Below are positions 24,268 to 32,560 of a DNA stretch of 64,000 bases, piece by piece. The position numbers were made by a program, and so were the translations under genes. Origin of the DNA: Planotetraspora mira (GTDB lineage Bacteria; Actinomycetota; Actinomycetes; Streptosporangiales; Streptosporangiaceae); the NCBI RefSeq assembly GCF_016863275.1, contig NZ_BOOO01000004.1, forward strand, positions 186,001-250,000, read 5' to 3'. Under the pieces are notes generated by a model, which was not told the origin of the DNA, did no database searches, and saw only the letters and a list, made by a program, of their open reading frames with translations. Each line of letters opens with the position of its first letter. The stretch's first letter is position 1.

Positions 24268-25788
24268 TCAGTCGAAGCTGAGTTGCTCGGTGCGGCGGGG
24301 CATCAGCAGGAGCGCGCCCACGCTGAGCACGGCCACCACGACGAGTGCGAGGAACGTGTGGTGTGCCGCGTCGTAGAGCGACCGGCGGACGAAGATCCCG
24401 AGGGCCGACTCCCGGACCGCCGATCCCTGCCCTCCGAGCACCAGGCTGGTGGCGTCGACGCTCTTCGGCAGGTGGCCGGCGACACCGGCCGGAGGGTGGG
24501 CGAAACGGTCGGCCAGCGTCGCGTTGGAGATGGCGCCCAGGACGGCCGCGCCCACCGCGCTGCCGATGGATCGGCAGAACATGTTGGTCGCGGTGACCAC
24601 TCCGCGCCGTTCCCAGCCGACGACCGACTGAACGGCGACGACGGTCGGGCTGGACGACAGGCCGAGGCCGGCGCCGACGACGAAGCACGCCGCGGCGACC
24701 TGCCACACCATGGCGTCCTGGGCGAGCAGCGCGCACAGGACGGCGCCGACGACGATCAGCAGACTGCCGATCAGCGCGGTGTCCCGGAAGCCGATGCGCA
24801 TGTAGACACGTCCCGACAGGGCGGCGGCGATGGGCCACCCGATGGTCAGCGCGGCCAGTGCGAATCCGGCCATCAGCGCTCCGGTGCCGAGGACGCCCTC
24901 CACGTAGGTCGGGACGTACGAACTCAGCCCGATCAGGAGCGCGCCGACGCCGAGCGCGACGAGGTTGCCGCCCGCGAGCGTGCGGTTGCGGAAGACCCAC
25001 AGGGGCAGGACGGGTTCGGCCGCGCGCCGTTCGACCAGGACGAAGGCGGCCAGCATGACCGCGCCCGCGACGAAGATGAGGACGCTCGGGACCGAGCCCC
25101 AGCCCCACGCCACTCCCCCTTCGAGCAGGCCGAGGATGAGCAGGGAGGAGCCGGCCGTGAGCAGGGCCGCCCCGGTGTAGTCGATGCGATGCGAGCCCGG
25201 TGTGACGTTCTCCTTGAAGCGCCGGGCGATCATCCAGATCGCGACGGCGCCGAGAGGCAGGTTGATGAAGAAGATCCACCGCCAGGAGACGTACTCGGAG
25301 AAGACGCCGCCCAGGGTGGGGCCGAGCACCGAGGCGATGCCCCAGACGCTGGCGACGTAGCCCTGGACGCGCGCCCGCTCCTCGACGGTGTAGAGGTCGC
25401 CGATCATCGTCATGCTGATCGGCTGGACCGCACCGGCGCCGATGCCCTGGATCGCGCGGAAGACGATGAGTGCGGGCATGCTCCAGGCGAACCCGCACAA
25501 CACCGACCCGACGAGGAAGGCGGTGATGCCGAGGAGGATCACCGGCTTACGTCCCGCGATGTCGGCGAACTTGCCGTACAGCGGGACCGTCACCGCCTGC
25601 GTCAGCAGATAGATCGAGAAGAGCCAGGGGAACTGGGAGAAGCCGCCGAGATCGCTGACGATGGACGGCACCGCGGTCGCGATGATCGTGCTGTCCAGTG
25701 CCACCAGGCCGGTGGAGAGCATGACGGCGGCGAGCACCGGACCACGCTCCGACCGGAGACCGACGCCCTTCGAGATCGTTGTTGCCAC
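24268..25788 (-). CDS. MFS transporter, DHA2 (14-helix) drug exporter type
   Basis: A 506-aa carrier with about 14 hydrophobic segments. Motif A appears as GKFADIAGRKPVILLG, motif C as GIASVLGPTLGGVFSEYVSW and the first helix as LSTGLVALDSTIIATAVPSI, the pattern of the DHA2 multidrug family (EmrB/QacA type). GTG 25788 is preferred because the family begins with a short polar head before RSERGPVL, and aaggag lies 11 bases upstream. It converges on atpB with 20 bases between stops. Substrate unknown. Confidence 0.9.
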   Translation of the reverse strand: MATTISKGVGLRSERGPVLAAVMLSTGLVALDSTIIATAVPSIVSDLGGFSQFPWLFSIYLLTQAVTVPLYGKFADIAGRKPVILLGITAFLVGSVLCGFAWSMPALIVFRAIQGIGAGAVQPISMTMIGDLYTVEERARVQGYVASVWGIASVLGPTLGGVFSEYVSWRWIFFINLPLGAVAIWMIARRFKENVTPGSHRIDYTGAALLTAGSSLLILGLLEGGVAWGWGSVPSVLIFVAGAVMLAAFVLVERRAAEPVLPLWVFRNRTLAGGNLVALGVGALLIGLSSYVPTYVEGVLGTGALMAGFALAALTIGWPIAAALSGRVYMRIGFRDTALIGSLLIVVGAVLCALLAQDAMVWQVAAACFVVGAGLGLSSSPTVVAVQSVVGWERRGVVTATNMFCRSIGSAVGAAVLGAISNATLADRFAHPPAGVAGHLPKSVDATSLVLGGQGSAVRESALGIFVRRSLYDAAHHTFLALVVVAVLSVGALLLMPRRTEQLSFD

Positions 25789-25991
25789 GTGGGGGAATTC
25801 TCCTTGCGGGTCGAGCACGAAACCACGATGGGACTCGCCCGCCGGGAGGCGCACCAGTCCCATCAACCGGCAACCGCGGCCCCACCCTTTCTCATTCCCG
25901 CACCCGGTCAGGTTCTCCGACCGCCGGTGAAACCGTCGGTGACGTCGAACGCCGCGCGATCGCCCTTGAAGGGGCGAGACGGGCGCACGCC

Positions 25992-26639
25992 TCAGGCCAG
26001 TGCGGGCGCCGGGGACCAGAGACCGTCGATCTCCTGCTCCGCCGCGGCGAGGCTCTTGGCGGCCAGCGGGATCAGTTCGGCCATGGCGGGCGTGACCTCA
26101 GCGAGCGTGAGTTCGGCTGCGATGAACCGCGGTTCCAGACCCGTGGCCGACAGACCGTGGGGAAGCCACGACTCGGCGTGGTCCCACCCTTCCCGGGGCG
26201 CGCCCGTGCTGTAGCCGCCACCCCGGCTGGCGACCACGACGAAGTCGCGCCCACCGAGCAGACCGGCCCTGGTCTCGGGGTCGAACGACAGCCCGGGCGC
26301 GATGAGGTGGTCGACCCAGGCCTTGACGCTGCTCGGCGCTCCGTAGTTGTAGAGCGGGAGCCCCAGCACGACCGCGTCGGCTTCCTTCACCTCGTTGACC
26401 AGGCGTTCGGTCAGCGCCCAGGACGCCGCCTGGGCGACGGTGTGCTGATCCCGCGGCACCAACCGGGCCATGCCGCCGGCCACGTCAAGGTGCGGCAGGG
26501 GTTCGCCGCCCAGGTCGCGGTAGGTGACGGTGCCACCGGGGTGTGCGGTCCGCCAGACGGCGGCAGCCCGGGCACTGAGCTTGCGACTGACGGATCGATC
26601 GCCCTGGATGCTCGCGTCGATGTGCAGCAGATGAGCCAT
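25992..26639 (-). CDS. FMN-dependent NADH-azoreductase / quinone reductase (flavodoxin fold)
   Basis: A 215-aa flavodoxin-fold reductase of the AzoR group. Family marks are HLLHIDASIQGDRSVSRKLS at the N-terminus (phosphate loop of FMN), PLYNYGAPSSVKAWVDHL around the isoalloxazine site and VVVASRGGGYS. These enzymes reduce quinones and azo compounds with NAD(P)H and often protect from electrophilic stress. The gene is divergent from a marR gene with 84 bases between, a standard quinone-sensing arrangement. Confidence 0.9.
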   Translation of the reverse strand: MAHLLHIDASIQGDRSVSRKLSARAAAVWRTAHPGGTVTYRDLGGEPLPHLDVAGGMARLVPRDQHTVAQAASWALTERLVNEVKEADAVVLGLPLYNYGAPSSVKAWVDHLIAPGLSFDPETRAGLLGGRDFVVVASRGGGYSTGAPREGWDHAESWLPHGLSATGLEPRFIAAELTLAEVTPAMAELIPLAAKSLAAAEQEIDGLWSPAPALA

Positions 26640-26723
26640 TTCAATGACCTCTCATCGATAGTTTGTGTTGCATCAATGATTAGCGGCCCATGGGTAAAAC
26701 GTCAACTCGTCTAGACTTGGCTC

Positions 26724-27191
26724 ATGACCTCGCTGCCCGTCGCCAACCAGCCGGTGCATCGGTCAGGCGCGCTGCTCGACCACCTCGCTCGCCGTGTGCG
26801 CCTGCGCTCTGAGACGGTGCTCGCGCCCCTCGGTCTTCGGCCTCGCCACCTCATCGCCCTCACCGTGCTGCGCGAAAGCGCGGGCAGCACGCAGCAGGCG
26901 CTCGCCGCCACGCTGGAGATGGACGGGACGAACATCGTCGGGCTTCTGAACGACCTCGAAGCCGAGAATCTGGTCGCGAGACGACGCTCGCCCGAGGACC
27001 GCCGCCGCCACGTCGTCGAACTCACGGACGCCGGTGCGAAGCGACTCGCCAAGGCCGAGTTCGCGCTCGCCGCGGTCGAGGACGAAGTGCTCGGAGCACT
27101 CAGCGAAGCCCAGCGTGAATCGCTCTACTGCCTGCTCCAGAAGGCGCTCGCCGGCAGCGACGCAAGCTGCACGACCGCCCTCGACGATTAG
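26724..27191 (+). CDS. MarR-family regulator
   Basis: A 155-aa winged-helix regulator: helix-turn-helix STQQALAATLEMDGTNIVGL, then the beta-wing with the family signature RRSPEDRRRHVVELTDAG. It starts divergently from the azoreductase and probably represses it and itself, with a phenolic or quinone ligand expected. The shared region has TCATTGA-type AT-rich direct repeats (26641-26679) but no perfect palindrome. Cys133 and Cys146 are possible redox-sensing residues. Confidence 0.88.
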   Translation: MTSLPVANQPVHRSGALLDHLARRVRLRSETVLAPLGLRPRHLIALTVLRESAGSTQQALAATLEMDGTNIVGLLNDLEAENLVARRRSPEDRRRHVVELTDAGAKRLAKAEFALAAVEDEVLGALSEAQRESLYCLLQKALAGSDASCTTALDD

Positions 27192-27266
27192 CGCCGGGCT
27201 TCGACCCTCTCGGGGAGGCGCCGGGTCACCGGTGTTCGGCTCAAGCGACTCCGGCACAGAGCATGG

Positions 27267-27743
27267 TCACGATGCCGCGAGCCTCTTCAACTCCACGGCC
27301 AGTTCCAGTCGAAGATCATCATGTTCGGCGCCGAGTGCGTGCACCTGGTCGCGCCAGCGCTCTGGCGGGTAGAGCCACACGGGCCTCCTGACGAGCTCCT
27401 CCGGCTCCCACGCGTAGCGAGGCCAGACATGAGTATGAAGGTACGGATCGGTGTTGCCGAGGATCTCCAGATTGATCCGGAGAAACCGGGAGTCCCGCCG
27501 ACCGCACACGCGCTCGACCGCCTCGGCCAGACGCTCCATGTCCGTCAAGAACGCCATCCGGCGCTGAACCGGCAGGTCCGACAACCGGGTGATGGCGGGA
27601 TCGTCGATGAGAAGCACGCAGTATCCGGGCAAGAACTGCACGTCCCCGATTACCGCGAACCCCGCCTCCATGCGTGTCAGCACGGTGGGGTTCTCGCCCC
27701 TCAACGCAGCCGCGATCCGGTCCGCTCGCCAGTCGGCGCTCAT
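27267..27743 (-). CDS. HIT-family protein (Ap4A hydrolase-like)
   Basis: A 158-aa member of the histidine-triad superfamily. The motif HTHVWPRY corresponds to H-x-H-x-x-P-R of the HIT subgroup in which the third histidine is missing; upstream are GDVQFLPGYCVLLIDDP and LEILGNTDPYLHTH. Such proteins hydrolyse dinucleoside polyphosphates or nucleotidyl adducts. ATG 27743 is chosen; its ribosome site is weak. The 3' end converges on marR with 75 bases between stops, and its 5' end faces the folD riboswitch. Confidence 0.8.
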   Translation of the reverse strand: MSADWRADRIAAALRGENPTVLTRMEAGFAVIGDVQFLPGYCVLLIDDPAITRLSDLPVQRRMAFLTDMERLAEAVERVCGRRDSRFLRINLEILGNTDPYLHTHVWPRYAWEPEELVRRPVWLYPPERWRDQVHALGAEHDDLRLELAVELKRLAAS

Positions 27744-27783
27744 GGAGCGACCATAGCGCCCGACATCGAACACTACAGTTGAT

Positions 27784-27865
27784 CCGGGTCGTGACTGGCG
27801 CTGAGGTGGAGCACCACCGGGGAGCGGCCCGGCGACCCCCGTCGATGCCGTGCGCCTGGGCGAAT
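27784..27865 (+). promoter_or_regulatory. ZTP (pfl) riboswitch upstream of folD
   Basis: The leader contains the conserved ZTP-aptamer features in order. GGGTCGTGACTGGCG leads into a hairpin (AGGTGGA...ACCACC), then GGGGAGCGGCCCGG closes the first domain. After a short linker comes the second conserved hairpin with CGCCTGGGC at 27853-27861. The pfl motif senses ZTP/AICAR, a signal of low 10-formyl-tetrahydrofolate, and is commonly found before folD and purine genes (established knowledge). The aptamer ends about 22 bases before the folD ATG, so control could act on translation or by early termination. Confidence 0.9.
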
Positions 27866-27887
27866 CACGAACGCCTGGGAGAAGCAC

Positions 27888-28811
27888 ATGCCTCAAACGC
27901 GGACCGCCCGTCTCATGGACGGCGCCGGCCTTGCCCGCCACGTCCTCGATCACACCGCGGCCATGTCGTCGGCCATCGCGCATCGGACCGGTAAGGCCCC
28001 GTGCCTGGCGACCGTACTCGTGGGAGAGGACCCCGCTTCGGCGACCTATGTCCGCATGAAGCGCGCTCGATGCGAAACGGTCGGCATCACCTCTCGGCAC
28101 CTGCCGCTGCCGGCCACGACCACGACCACGGAACTGGTCGACGCCATCACGTCCCTGTCGGAAGATCCCGCGGTGCACGGCATCCTGCTGCAGCACCCGG
28201 TGGGAGACCACATCGACGAACGGGCCGCGTTCGAGGCCATCGCCCCGCACAAGGACGTCGACGGAGTCACGATGCGTTCGTTCGCCGCGATGAGCTTCGG
28301 CCTGCCCGGATTCGTTTCCTGCACTCCGGGCGGCATCATGCGCCTTCTGGACGCCTACGACGTCGACCTGGCGGGCAAACACGCGGTCGTGGTCGGCCGA
28401 AGCGCGATTCTCGGGAAGCCCGCCGGGATGCTGCTGCTCGCCCGGGACGCGACCGTGACGTACTGCCACTCACGCACGCGCGATCTACGGTCGATCATCC
28501 GGGAGGCCGACGTCCTGATCGCCGCCGTTGGCCGCCCCCACTTCATCCTCGGTGAGGACATCAAGGTCGGCGCTGTGGTCGTCGATGCCGGCTACAGCCC
28601 GGGCAACATCGGCGATGTGGACTTCGACACCGCCAAGACCCGCGCGAGCCTCATCACACCGGTGCCCGGCGGTGTCGGCCCGATGACCATCGCCATGCTG
28701 CTCTCACAGACGGCGGAAGCGGCCGCGCTGCAGATGGGTCTCGTGCCCGCTGAGCTCGTTCCGTCGTCACAGGGTGATGCGGCGGTCATCAAGCCGGCGG
28801 CCAGTTTCTGA
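27888..28811 (+). CDS. folD: Bifunctional methylene-THF dehydrogenase / methenyl-THF cyclohydrolase
   Basis: A 307-aa FolD interconverting 5,10-methylene-, 5,10-methenyl- and 10-formyl-tetrahydrofolate with NADP+. Key features are LVGEDPASATYVRMKRARCE, with the Y-x-x-x-K catalytic lysine (about 58). The GRSAILGKP loop binds NADP and the closing motif is TPVPGGVGPMTIAML. The usual G-R-S-x-I-V-G appears here with L, a mild change. ATG 27888 follows ggagaag and the ZTP riboswitch. The tail about 20 residues longer than usual overlaps the convergent tetR gene by 23 bases. Probably a stress-inducible extra FolD, but a sole copy cannot be excluded from this window. Confidence 0.93.
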   Translation: MPQTRTARLMDGAGLARHVLDHTAAMSSAIAHRTGKAPCLATVLVGEDPASATYVRMKRARCETVGITSRHLPLPATTTTTELVDAITSLSEDPAVHGILLQHPVGDHIDERAAFEAIAPHKDVDGVTMRSFAAMSFGLPGFVSCTPGGIMRLLDAYDVDLAGKHAVVVGRSAILGKPAGMLLLARDATVTYCHSRTRDLRSIIREADVLIAAVGRPHFILGEDIKVGAVVVDAGYSPGNIGDVDFDTAKTRASLITPVPGGVGPMTIAMLLSQTAEAAALQMGLVPAELVPSSQGDAAVIKPAASF

Positions 28812-29358
28812 GGACGGCGTCGAGGGCGTCCAGGGTTCTGGACCACGAGGCGTCCACCTCGCGGGGGGTGTGGCGGAACGCGCCCGCCATCTCCAGGCTC
28901 ACATACCCGTGGAACATGCCGCCCAGCATCCGGATCGCATCCGTCTGGTCGGGCTCCGCCAGTTCGTATCCGCGCAGTATCGCCCGCGTCATCTCCGCGT
29001 GCCGGCCCGCCGCGCTGGTGGCCGCCGTCTCCGGGTCGAGCTCGATCTGCGTCGCGGCGTACCTCCCCGGATGCTCTTTCGCGTAGTCCCTGTAGGTGTT
29101 CGCGAAGGCCACCAGCGCGTCCTTGCCCGCGCGGCCGGCCAAGGCGGCGGCGGCCCTGTCGGCGAGCTCCGCCAGGGCCAGCAACGCCACCCTGACCCTC
29201 ACGTCCTGCACGTCCTTGATGTGTGAGTACAGGGCCGCGGGCTTGACGCCGAAGCTGCGCGCGAGCGCAGAAACGGTCACGTTCTGAAAGCCGATCTCGT
29301 CGGCCAGATCCGCCGCCGCCCGGGTCAGGCGTTCCGCGGTCAGTCCCGCGCGTGCCAT
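28789..29358 (-). CDS. TetR-family regulator (WHG-type C-terminal domain)
   Basis: A 189-aa regulator with N-terminal helix-turn-helix ADEIGFQNVTVSALARSFGV and KPAALYSHIKDVQDVRVRV. Its C-terminal domain has MLGGMFHGYVSLEMAGAF, the pattern of the TetR C-terminal WHG group. It starts 74 bases from the divergent FBP gene; the shared AT-rich region (29370-29415) contains TGCTTA and TAAGCA as an inverted pair, a candidate operator. It converges and overlaps with folD by 23 bases. Confidence 0.87.
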   Translation of the reverse strand: MARAGLTAERLTRAAADLADEIGFQNVTVSALARSFGVKPAALYSHIKDVQDVRVRVALLALAELADRAAAALAGRAGKDALVAFANTYRDYAKEHPGRYAATQIELDPETAATSAAGRHAEMTRAILRGYELAEPDQTDAIRMLGGMFHGYVSLEMAGAFRHTPREVDASWSRTLDALDAVLRNWPPA

Positions 29359-29432
29359 GGGCCACCCTTCTCGCTTGCTTACAGCCTATAAGTATTTGCC
29401 TAATGCTATTAAGCAGACTAGCCTCCCCGCTC

Positions 29433-29930
29433 ATGAGACCAGTCACTGAGCACGACATCCGCACGTCGTTCGTCAACTGTTCCAAGGGAGAGGCCAAGCG
29501 TCTCAGCATCCCCAAAGACCTCGAAGACCATCCTTGGAAAGATCTCGACTTCCTCGGATGGCGAGATCCGGGTGCACCCGAACGCGCCTACCTGATCGCC
29601 GAACGCGACGACGTCCTCGTTGGAATCGCGCTCCGGGTGGCGTCCGGCGGGTCGCGCCGCTTCACCTCGCGCAGCATGTGCTCGTTGTGCCTGACCACGC
29701 ACACCAGCGGCGGCGTGGCGCTGATGACCGCGCGCCGAACCGGCGAGGCCGGCCGCCAGGGCAACTCGGTCGGCCATTACCTGTGCATCGACCTCGCCTG
29801 CTCCCTCTACACACGAGGGAAGAAGGAGGCCGCAGGGAGCGGAGCCATCGAGGAAACCCTCACCCTGGACGAGAAGGTCGCCCGCACCCGGACCAACCTG
29901 CAGTCCTTCCTCGACAAAGTGGTCGCATGA
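29433..29930 (+). CDS. FBP-domain (FusB/EF-G-binding-like) zinc protein
   Basis: A 165-aa protein with an N-terminal helical part (RTSFVNCSKGEAKRLSIPKD). Its C-terminal treble-clef zinc finger has ligands in SMCSLC and CIDLAC, separated by THTSGGVALMTARR. This is the FBP C-terminal domain found in FusB/FusC-type proteins, which bind elongation factor G and can rescue it from fusidic acid. Actinobacterial members are mostly untested, so antibiotic resistance is only a family-based suggestion. Divergent from a TetR gene, which may control it. A strong hairpin terminator follows. Confidence 0.82.
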   Translation: MRPVTEHDIRTSFVNCSKGEAKRLSIPKDLEDHPWKDLDFLGWRDPGAPERAYLIAERDDVLVGIALRVASGGSRRFTSRSMCSLCLTTHTSGGVALMTARRTGEAGRQGNSVGHYLCIDLACSLYTRGKKEAAGSGAIEETLTLDEKVARTRTNLQSFLDKVVA

Positions 29931-29935
29931 GCGAA

Positions 29936-29966
29936 AGAGCGGGCGGGCGTGCCCGCCCGCTTTCCA
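29936..29966 (+). terminator. Intrinsic terminator after the FBP gene
   Basis: Six bases after the stop codon, an 11-base perfect stem (AGCGGGCGGGC / GCCCGCCCGCT) with a 2-base centre is followed by TTTCC. The very GC-rich stem and short pyrimidine run are typical of actinobacterial terminators. Confidence 0.75.
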
Positions 29967-30011
29967 GCTGCCGTCGGGAGCCACGCGATCGAGATGGGTG
30001 GGCTCTGATCC

Positions 30012-30476
30012 GTGAACGGTGAAAACCGTCCCACCACGAGAACGAAGCTCCTGATCGGTGCGGTCGGGCTCGTCGTGGCCGGCGTGCTGCTCGTGCCGGT
30101 GACCGCCGCAGTCGTGGACTCCATGCCTGGTTGCGAAACGCAGGCCGATCGCGACACGGAGGCTCTGAGGAGCAGCATCGTGCGATCGGAGCCCATGCTG
30201 CTCACGGAGATCACCAGTCATTCGGACTGCGACTCCGGAGGCGACCCTTGGCTGGAGTTCGCCACGCCATATGGCACGTCGGCTGCCACCGTCACGGATC
30301 AGTACATGTCGGCGGGGTGGGCGCCGGCATCCTACAGTTCCGCGGAACTGGCCGGACCTGACGAAGAGACCGCAGTGGGCGTCACCAAGACCCTCGGCGG
30401 CCGTCGAATACTGATGATCATCACCACCAAGCAAGGGTCGGGCCGGGTCACCGGGCAGATGGCGTTCGACTCATAG
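30012..30476 (+). CDS. Small exported or membrane-anchored protein, unknown
   Basis: A 154-aa protein of no recognised family. The N-terminus has basic residues, then one hydrophobic helix at 15-34 (LIGAVGLVVAGVLLVPVTAA), then a Cys-containing outer part with Cys41 and Cys73 (MPGCETQADRD, SDCDSGG). A compact C-terminal region of alternating strands (GGRRILMIITTKQGSGRVTG) suggests a small folded extracytoplasmic domain. GTG 30012 is the most upstream sensible start. It stands alone after the terminator. Confidence 0.65.
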   Translation: MNGENRPTTRTKLLIGAVGLVVAGVLLVPVTAAVVDSMPGCETQADRDTEALRSSIVRSEPMLLTEITSHSDCDSGGDPWLEFATPYGTSAATVTDQYMSAGWAPASYSSAELAGPDEETAVGVTKTLGGRRILMIITTKQGSGRVTGQMAFDS

Positions 30477-30630
30477 CACGTCGACCTGATCAAGATCCGC
30501 CCCTTGGCCGAGGCCGGAGTAGAGCGTCTGGAATTGGTTTACAGCGCCGAGTCCCGGGGCGAACCGGCGTCCATCGTGAAGGACCTGCCGCCTGCGTTAC
30601 AGGCGACTGGTCACGCACCAGATCTCCCGG
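30477..30630 (+). pseudogene. Possible gene remnant
   Basis: Directly after the stop of the previous gene, a coding-like frame without a good start reads VDLIKIRPLAEAGVERLELV and continues to about 30630 with codon use like its neighbours before losing character. It could be the tail of a deleted oxidoreductase-like gene, but no family can be fixed. Confidence 0.2.
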
Positions 30631-30642
30631 TTTCCTGGCCAG

Positions 30643-31107
30643 TTAGGAGGGCTGGAAGACCAGAATGGCCCACCTGGCACCCGGCGGTACCTTCACCTTC
30701 ACCCGGAATGCCTTCGCCGTCGTGGAGAGCGTCTCGTTGCGGAAACTGTTCGCTCCGTTCGAACACCGCTCCGTCGACCGGGTGCCGTCACTCACCTCGG
30801 TCGTGACATCACCCACGGCTCCGACGCAGTCGACGATCACGTGGTAAGAGCGCCGAGCCGTGAACTTCCCGCCCCAGCCGGCCAACTCCGCCTTGTCATC
30901 GACGTGGCGAAGAAGAGTCTTCCCATCGGCGAATTCCGTGAGATCGGCCAGTTGCGGCAGCTCAACAGGCACGGCGGCGGTGGTCCGCGCGGCACCGGGA
31001 GCGCTTGCCGGCGCTGAGGTTGCCGAGGTTGCCGAATCCCTGGTGCTAGGCGATGAGCAGCCGGTCACGAGTGCCGTAATCGCAACGGCCAGAGCGAATC
31101 TGCGCAT
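30643..31107 (-). CDS. Small lipoprotein, unknown function
   Basis: A 154-aa protein with signal peptide MRRFALAVAITALVTGC: the lipobox LVTGC places the lipidated Cys at residue 17. A Ser/Ala/Thr-rich linker (18-46) leads to a compact beta-rich domain with Cys at about 96 and 114 (VIVDCVGAVG and STERCSNG) that may form a disulfide, ending KVPPGARWAILVFQPS. No family recognised. ATG 31107 is preceded by an aaaggtg site; a longer upstream reading would bury the signal peptide. Confidence 0.7.
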   Translation of the reverse strand: MRRFALAVAITALVTGCSSPSTRDSATSATSAPASAPGAARTTAAVPVELPQLADLTEFADGKTLLRHVDDKAELAGWGGKFTARRSYHVIVDCVGAVGDVTTEVSDGTRSTERCSNGANSFRNETLSTTAKAFRVKVKVPPGARWAILVFQPS

Positions 31108-31499
31108 CCTGCACCTTTCCCCGTGAGGCGAATACCCCCAACTATGGACTGGAACGGCAACCAAGTCGCCGCATGCGCTGGAACGCGTAGCGTCTTTCCC
31201 TCTGTTCGCCCTGGACTGATCGAGCCGCGCCGCGTGGGGACAGCCACGGCGGGTGCTCAGCTCGCGGCGGCGCAGCCACAACAGCGGGGCCAGGAAGAAC
31301 ACGTGCCCTCCCGGACCTCGATCACGGCGGTGTATGTCACGTGGGTGTCCACGTGAAGCCCCTATGAAGTCGATCTCCAGTCAAGACCTACTTCTACCAG
31401 GGGCTTCACGCTGTTCGACGGCAGGGTCCGAACATCGAGGCCAACGACGTCAGACCCCTGAGCCGCTACATACGGTCACTGTCGGTTACAGGATGGGGT
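31108..31499. other. Intergenic region with inverted repeats, no gene
   Basis: About 390 bases with no convincing coding frame. Its right half contains two inverted repeats (31338-31355 and 31353-31409). Base composition is slightly lower in GC than the neighbours. It could be a decayed mobile-element end, but no transposase trace is visible. Confidence 0.5.
31338..31409. repeat. Nested inverted repeats
   Basis: CACGTGG and CCACGTG (31338-31344 and 31349-31355) form a 7-base perfect stem with a 4-base centre. Partly overlapping it, GTGAAGCCCCT at 31353-31363 pairs perfectly with AGGGGCTTCAC at 31399-31409 across 35 bases. The pair could be a small non-autonomous element or transcription-end structures; its origin is unknown. 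Confidence 0.55.
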
Positions 31500-31910
31500 T
31501 CACTGTCCAGGCGCCAGCACCGGGCTGTTGTGATAGGCGGCGATCAGCCACTGGCCGTCCCGCTTCTCGAAAACCCAGGTCGCGTTCACCGTACCCGTGT
31601 CCGGAACCTCGGTCTCGCCGGCGAACAGGATGCCGGATTCGCTGACGACGATCGCGGCGTCCCTGCCGACGAAGCGGAGGCTGAGCTGCTTGTTGTAGGT
31701 CGAGCTGCCCTTGAGTGGCCCCTCGAAGGCCAAGGCCATGTTCTCGCGGATCACGTCACGGCTGTCGCGGAGCGAACCGGTCATGATGGCGGTCGCGTCC
31801 GCGGTGTAGTTGGCGACCATGCCGTCGGCGTCGCCGGCCTCCCACGCCTTGTAGGAGTCAACCAGTACGGCCTGGATGGCGGCCTCGTCTTCCACACGGC
31901 TGTCTGACAT
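31500..31910 (-). CDS. SnoaL-like / SgcJ-EcaC family (NTF2-fold) protein
   Basis: A 136-aa cone-fold protein of the SnoaL/DUF4440 type: EAAIQAVLVDSYKAWEAGDA begins the first helix, ANYTADATAIMTG the first strand pair, and TWVFEKRDGQWLIAAYHNS the last strands. Family members are small isomerases, cyclases or ligand-binding proteins in secondary metabolism, and most have unknown activity. ATG 31910 follows a gggaga site. Alone on its strand. Confidence 0.82.
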   Translation of the reverse strand: MSDSRVEDEAAIQAVLVDSYKAWEAGDADGMVANYTADATAIMTGSLRDSRDVIRENMALAFEGPLKGSSTYNKQLSLRFVGRDAAIVVSESGILFAGETEVPDTGTVNATWVFEKRDGQWLIAAYHNSPVLAPGQ

Positions 31911-32106
31911 CGGATTCTCCCTTGTGATCGGTTCGCCCGGGGTATTCCGGCGAACTCGTCACTACATACCGCCGGTGGGGTCGGAACTCATCGCGCCGCG
32001 GGAAAGAGGTGTTGAGGCGTGCTCGGCAGAGAGACCGCAGCTTCGGCCGAAATCCGACAGATATGCCTCCAGCCTGCATTGACAGGCAGGGCTCAGGTCT
32101 GGCCCA

Positions 32107-32560
32107 TCAGGGGCGATCATCGACCAGATCCGGTGACCAGTTGCCGCCCAGGTCGATGGTGACATCAGTGACGCTTCGGGGCGGTGTCGGCATCGTGGCC
32201 AGCACCGCTTCCTTGTGCCGTAGCACCGACGGTTGATCGAGTTCGAACGCGCGCGTACCGGCGGGCAGTTGCAGCCGGTAGGGACGTGTGTCCAGGCCAG
32301 AGCCGAGTTCGACCAGTTGACCGGTCTGCCCCCGTCAACTCCGCAGCGACAGCGTCGTCGAACCAGCGGGTGCGCAGTGGAAGCAGCACGTCTTCACGCC
32401 GGTCACGCTCCTCTTTGCGCCGCAACAACTCCCGGCCGCGCTCGCCTGCGAGGGCGCCCGCCCACAGATCCTGAAACAGGTGGTCGGGGCGAGCCGTCTC
32501 GCGGGCGCGCACCGCGGCCGTCCAGTACGCACTTGCCGCGGCAAGGTCGGCGGAGGTCAT
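32107..32560 (-). pseudogene. Broken class I SAM-dependent methyltransferase (LCM-like family)
   Basis: The N-terminal part (MTSADLAAASAYWTAAVRAR to WFDDAVAAEL) matches the start of the leucine-carboxyl-methyltransferase-like family. At the run of five Gs near 32330-32334 the frame shifts by one. The SAM-binding motif (LVELGSGLDTRPYRL) and AFELDQPSVLRHKEAVL then continue in another frame to a stop at 32107. About half of the normal ~270-residue protein is missing at the C-terminus. A frameshift and a truncation together make it non-functional as a methyltransferase. Confidence 0.75.

Noticed and set aside
26640-26723. MarR operator between the azoreductase and marR genes
   Set aside because: TCATTGA-like words recur but no convincing palindrome can be drawn, so it is mentioned only in the marR entry.
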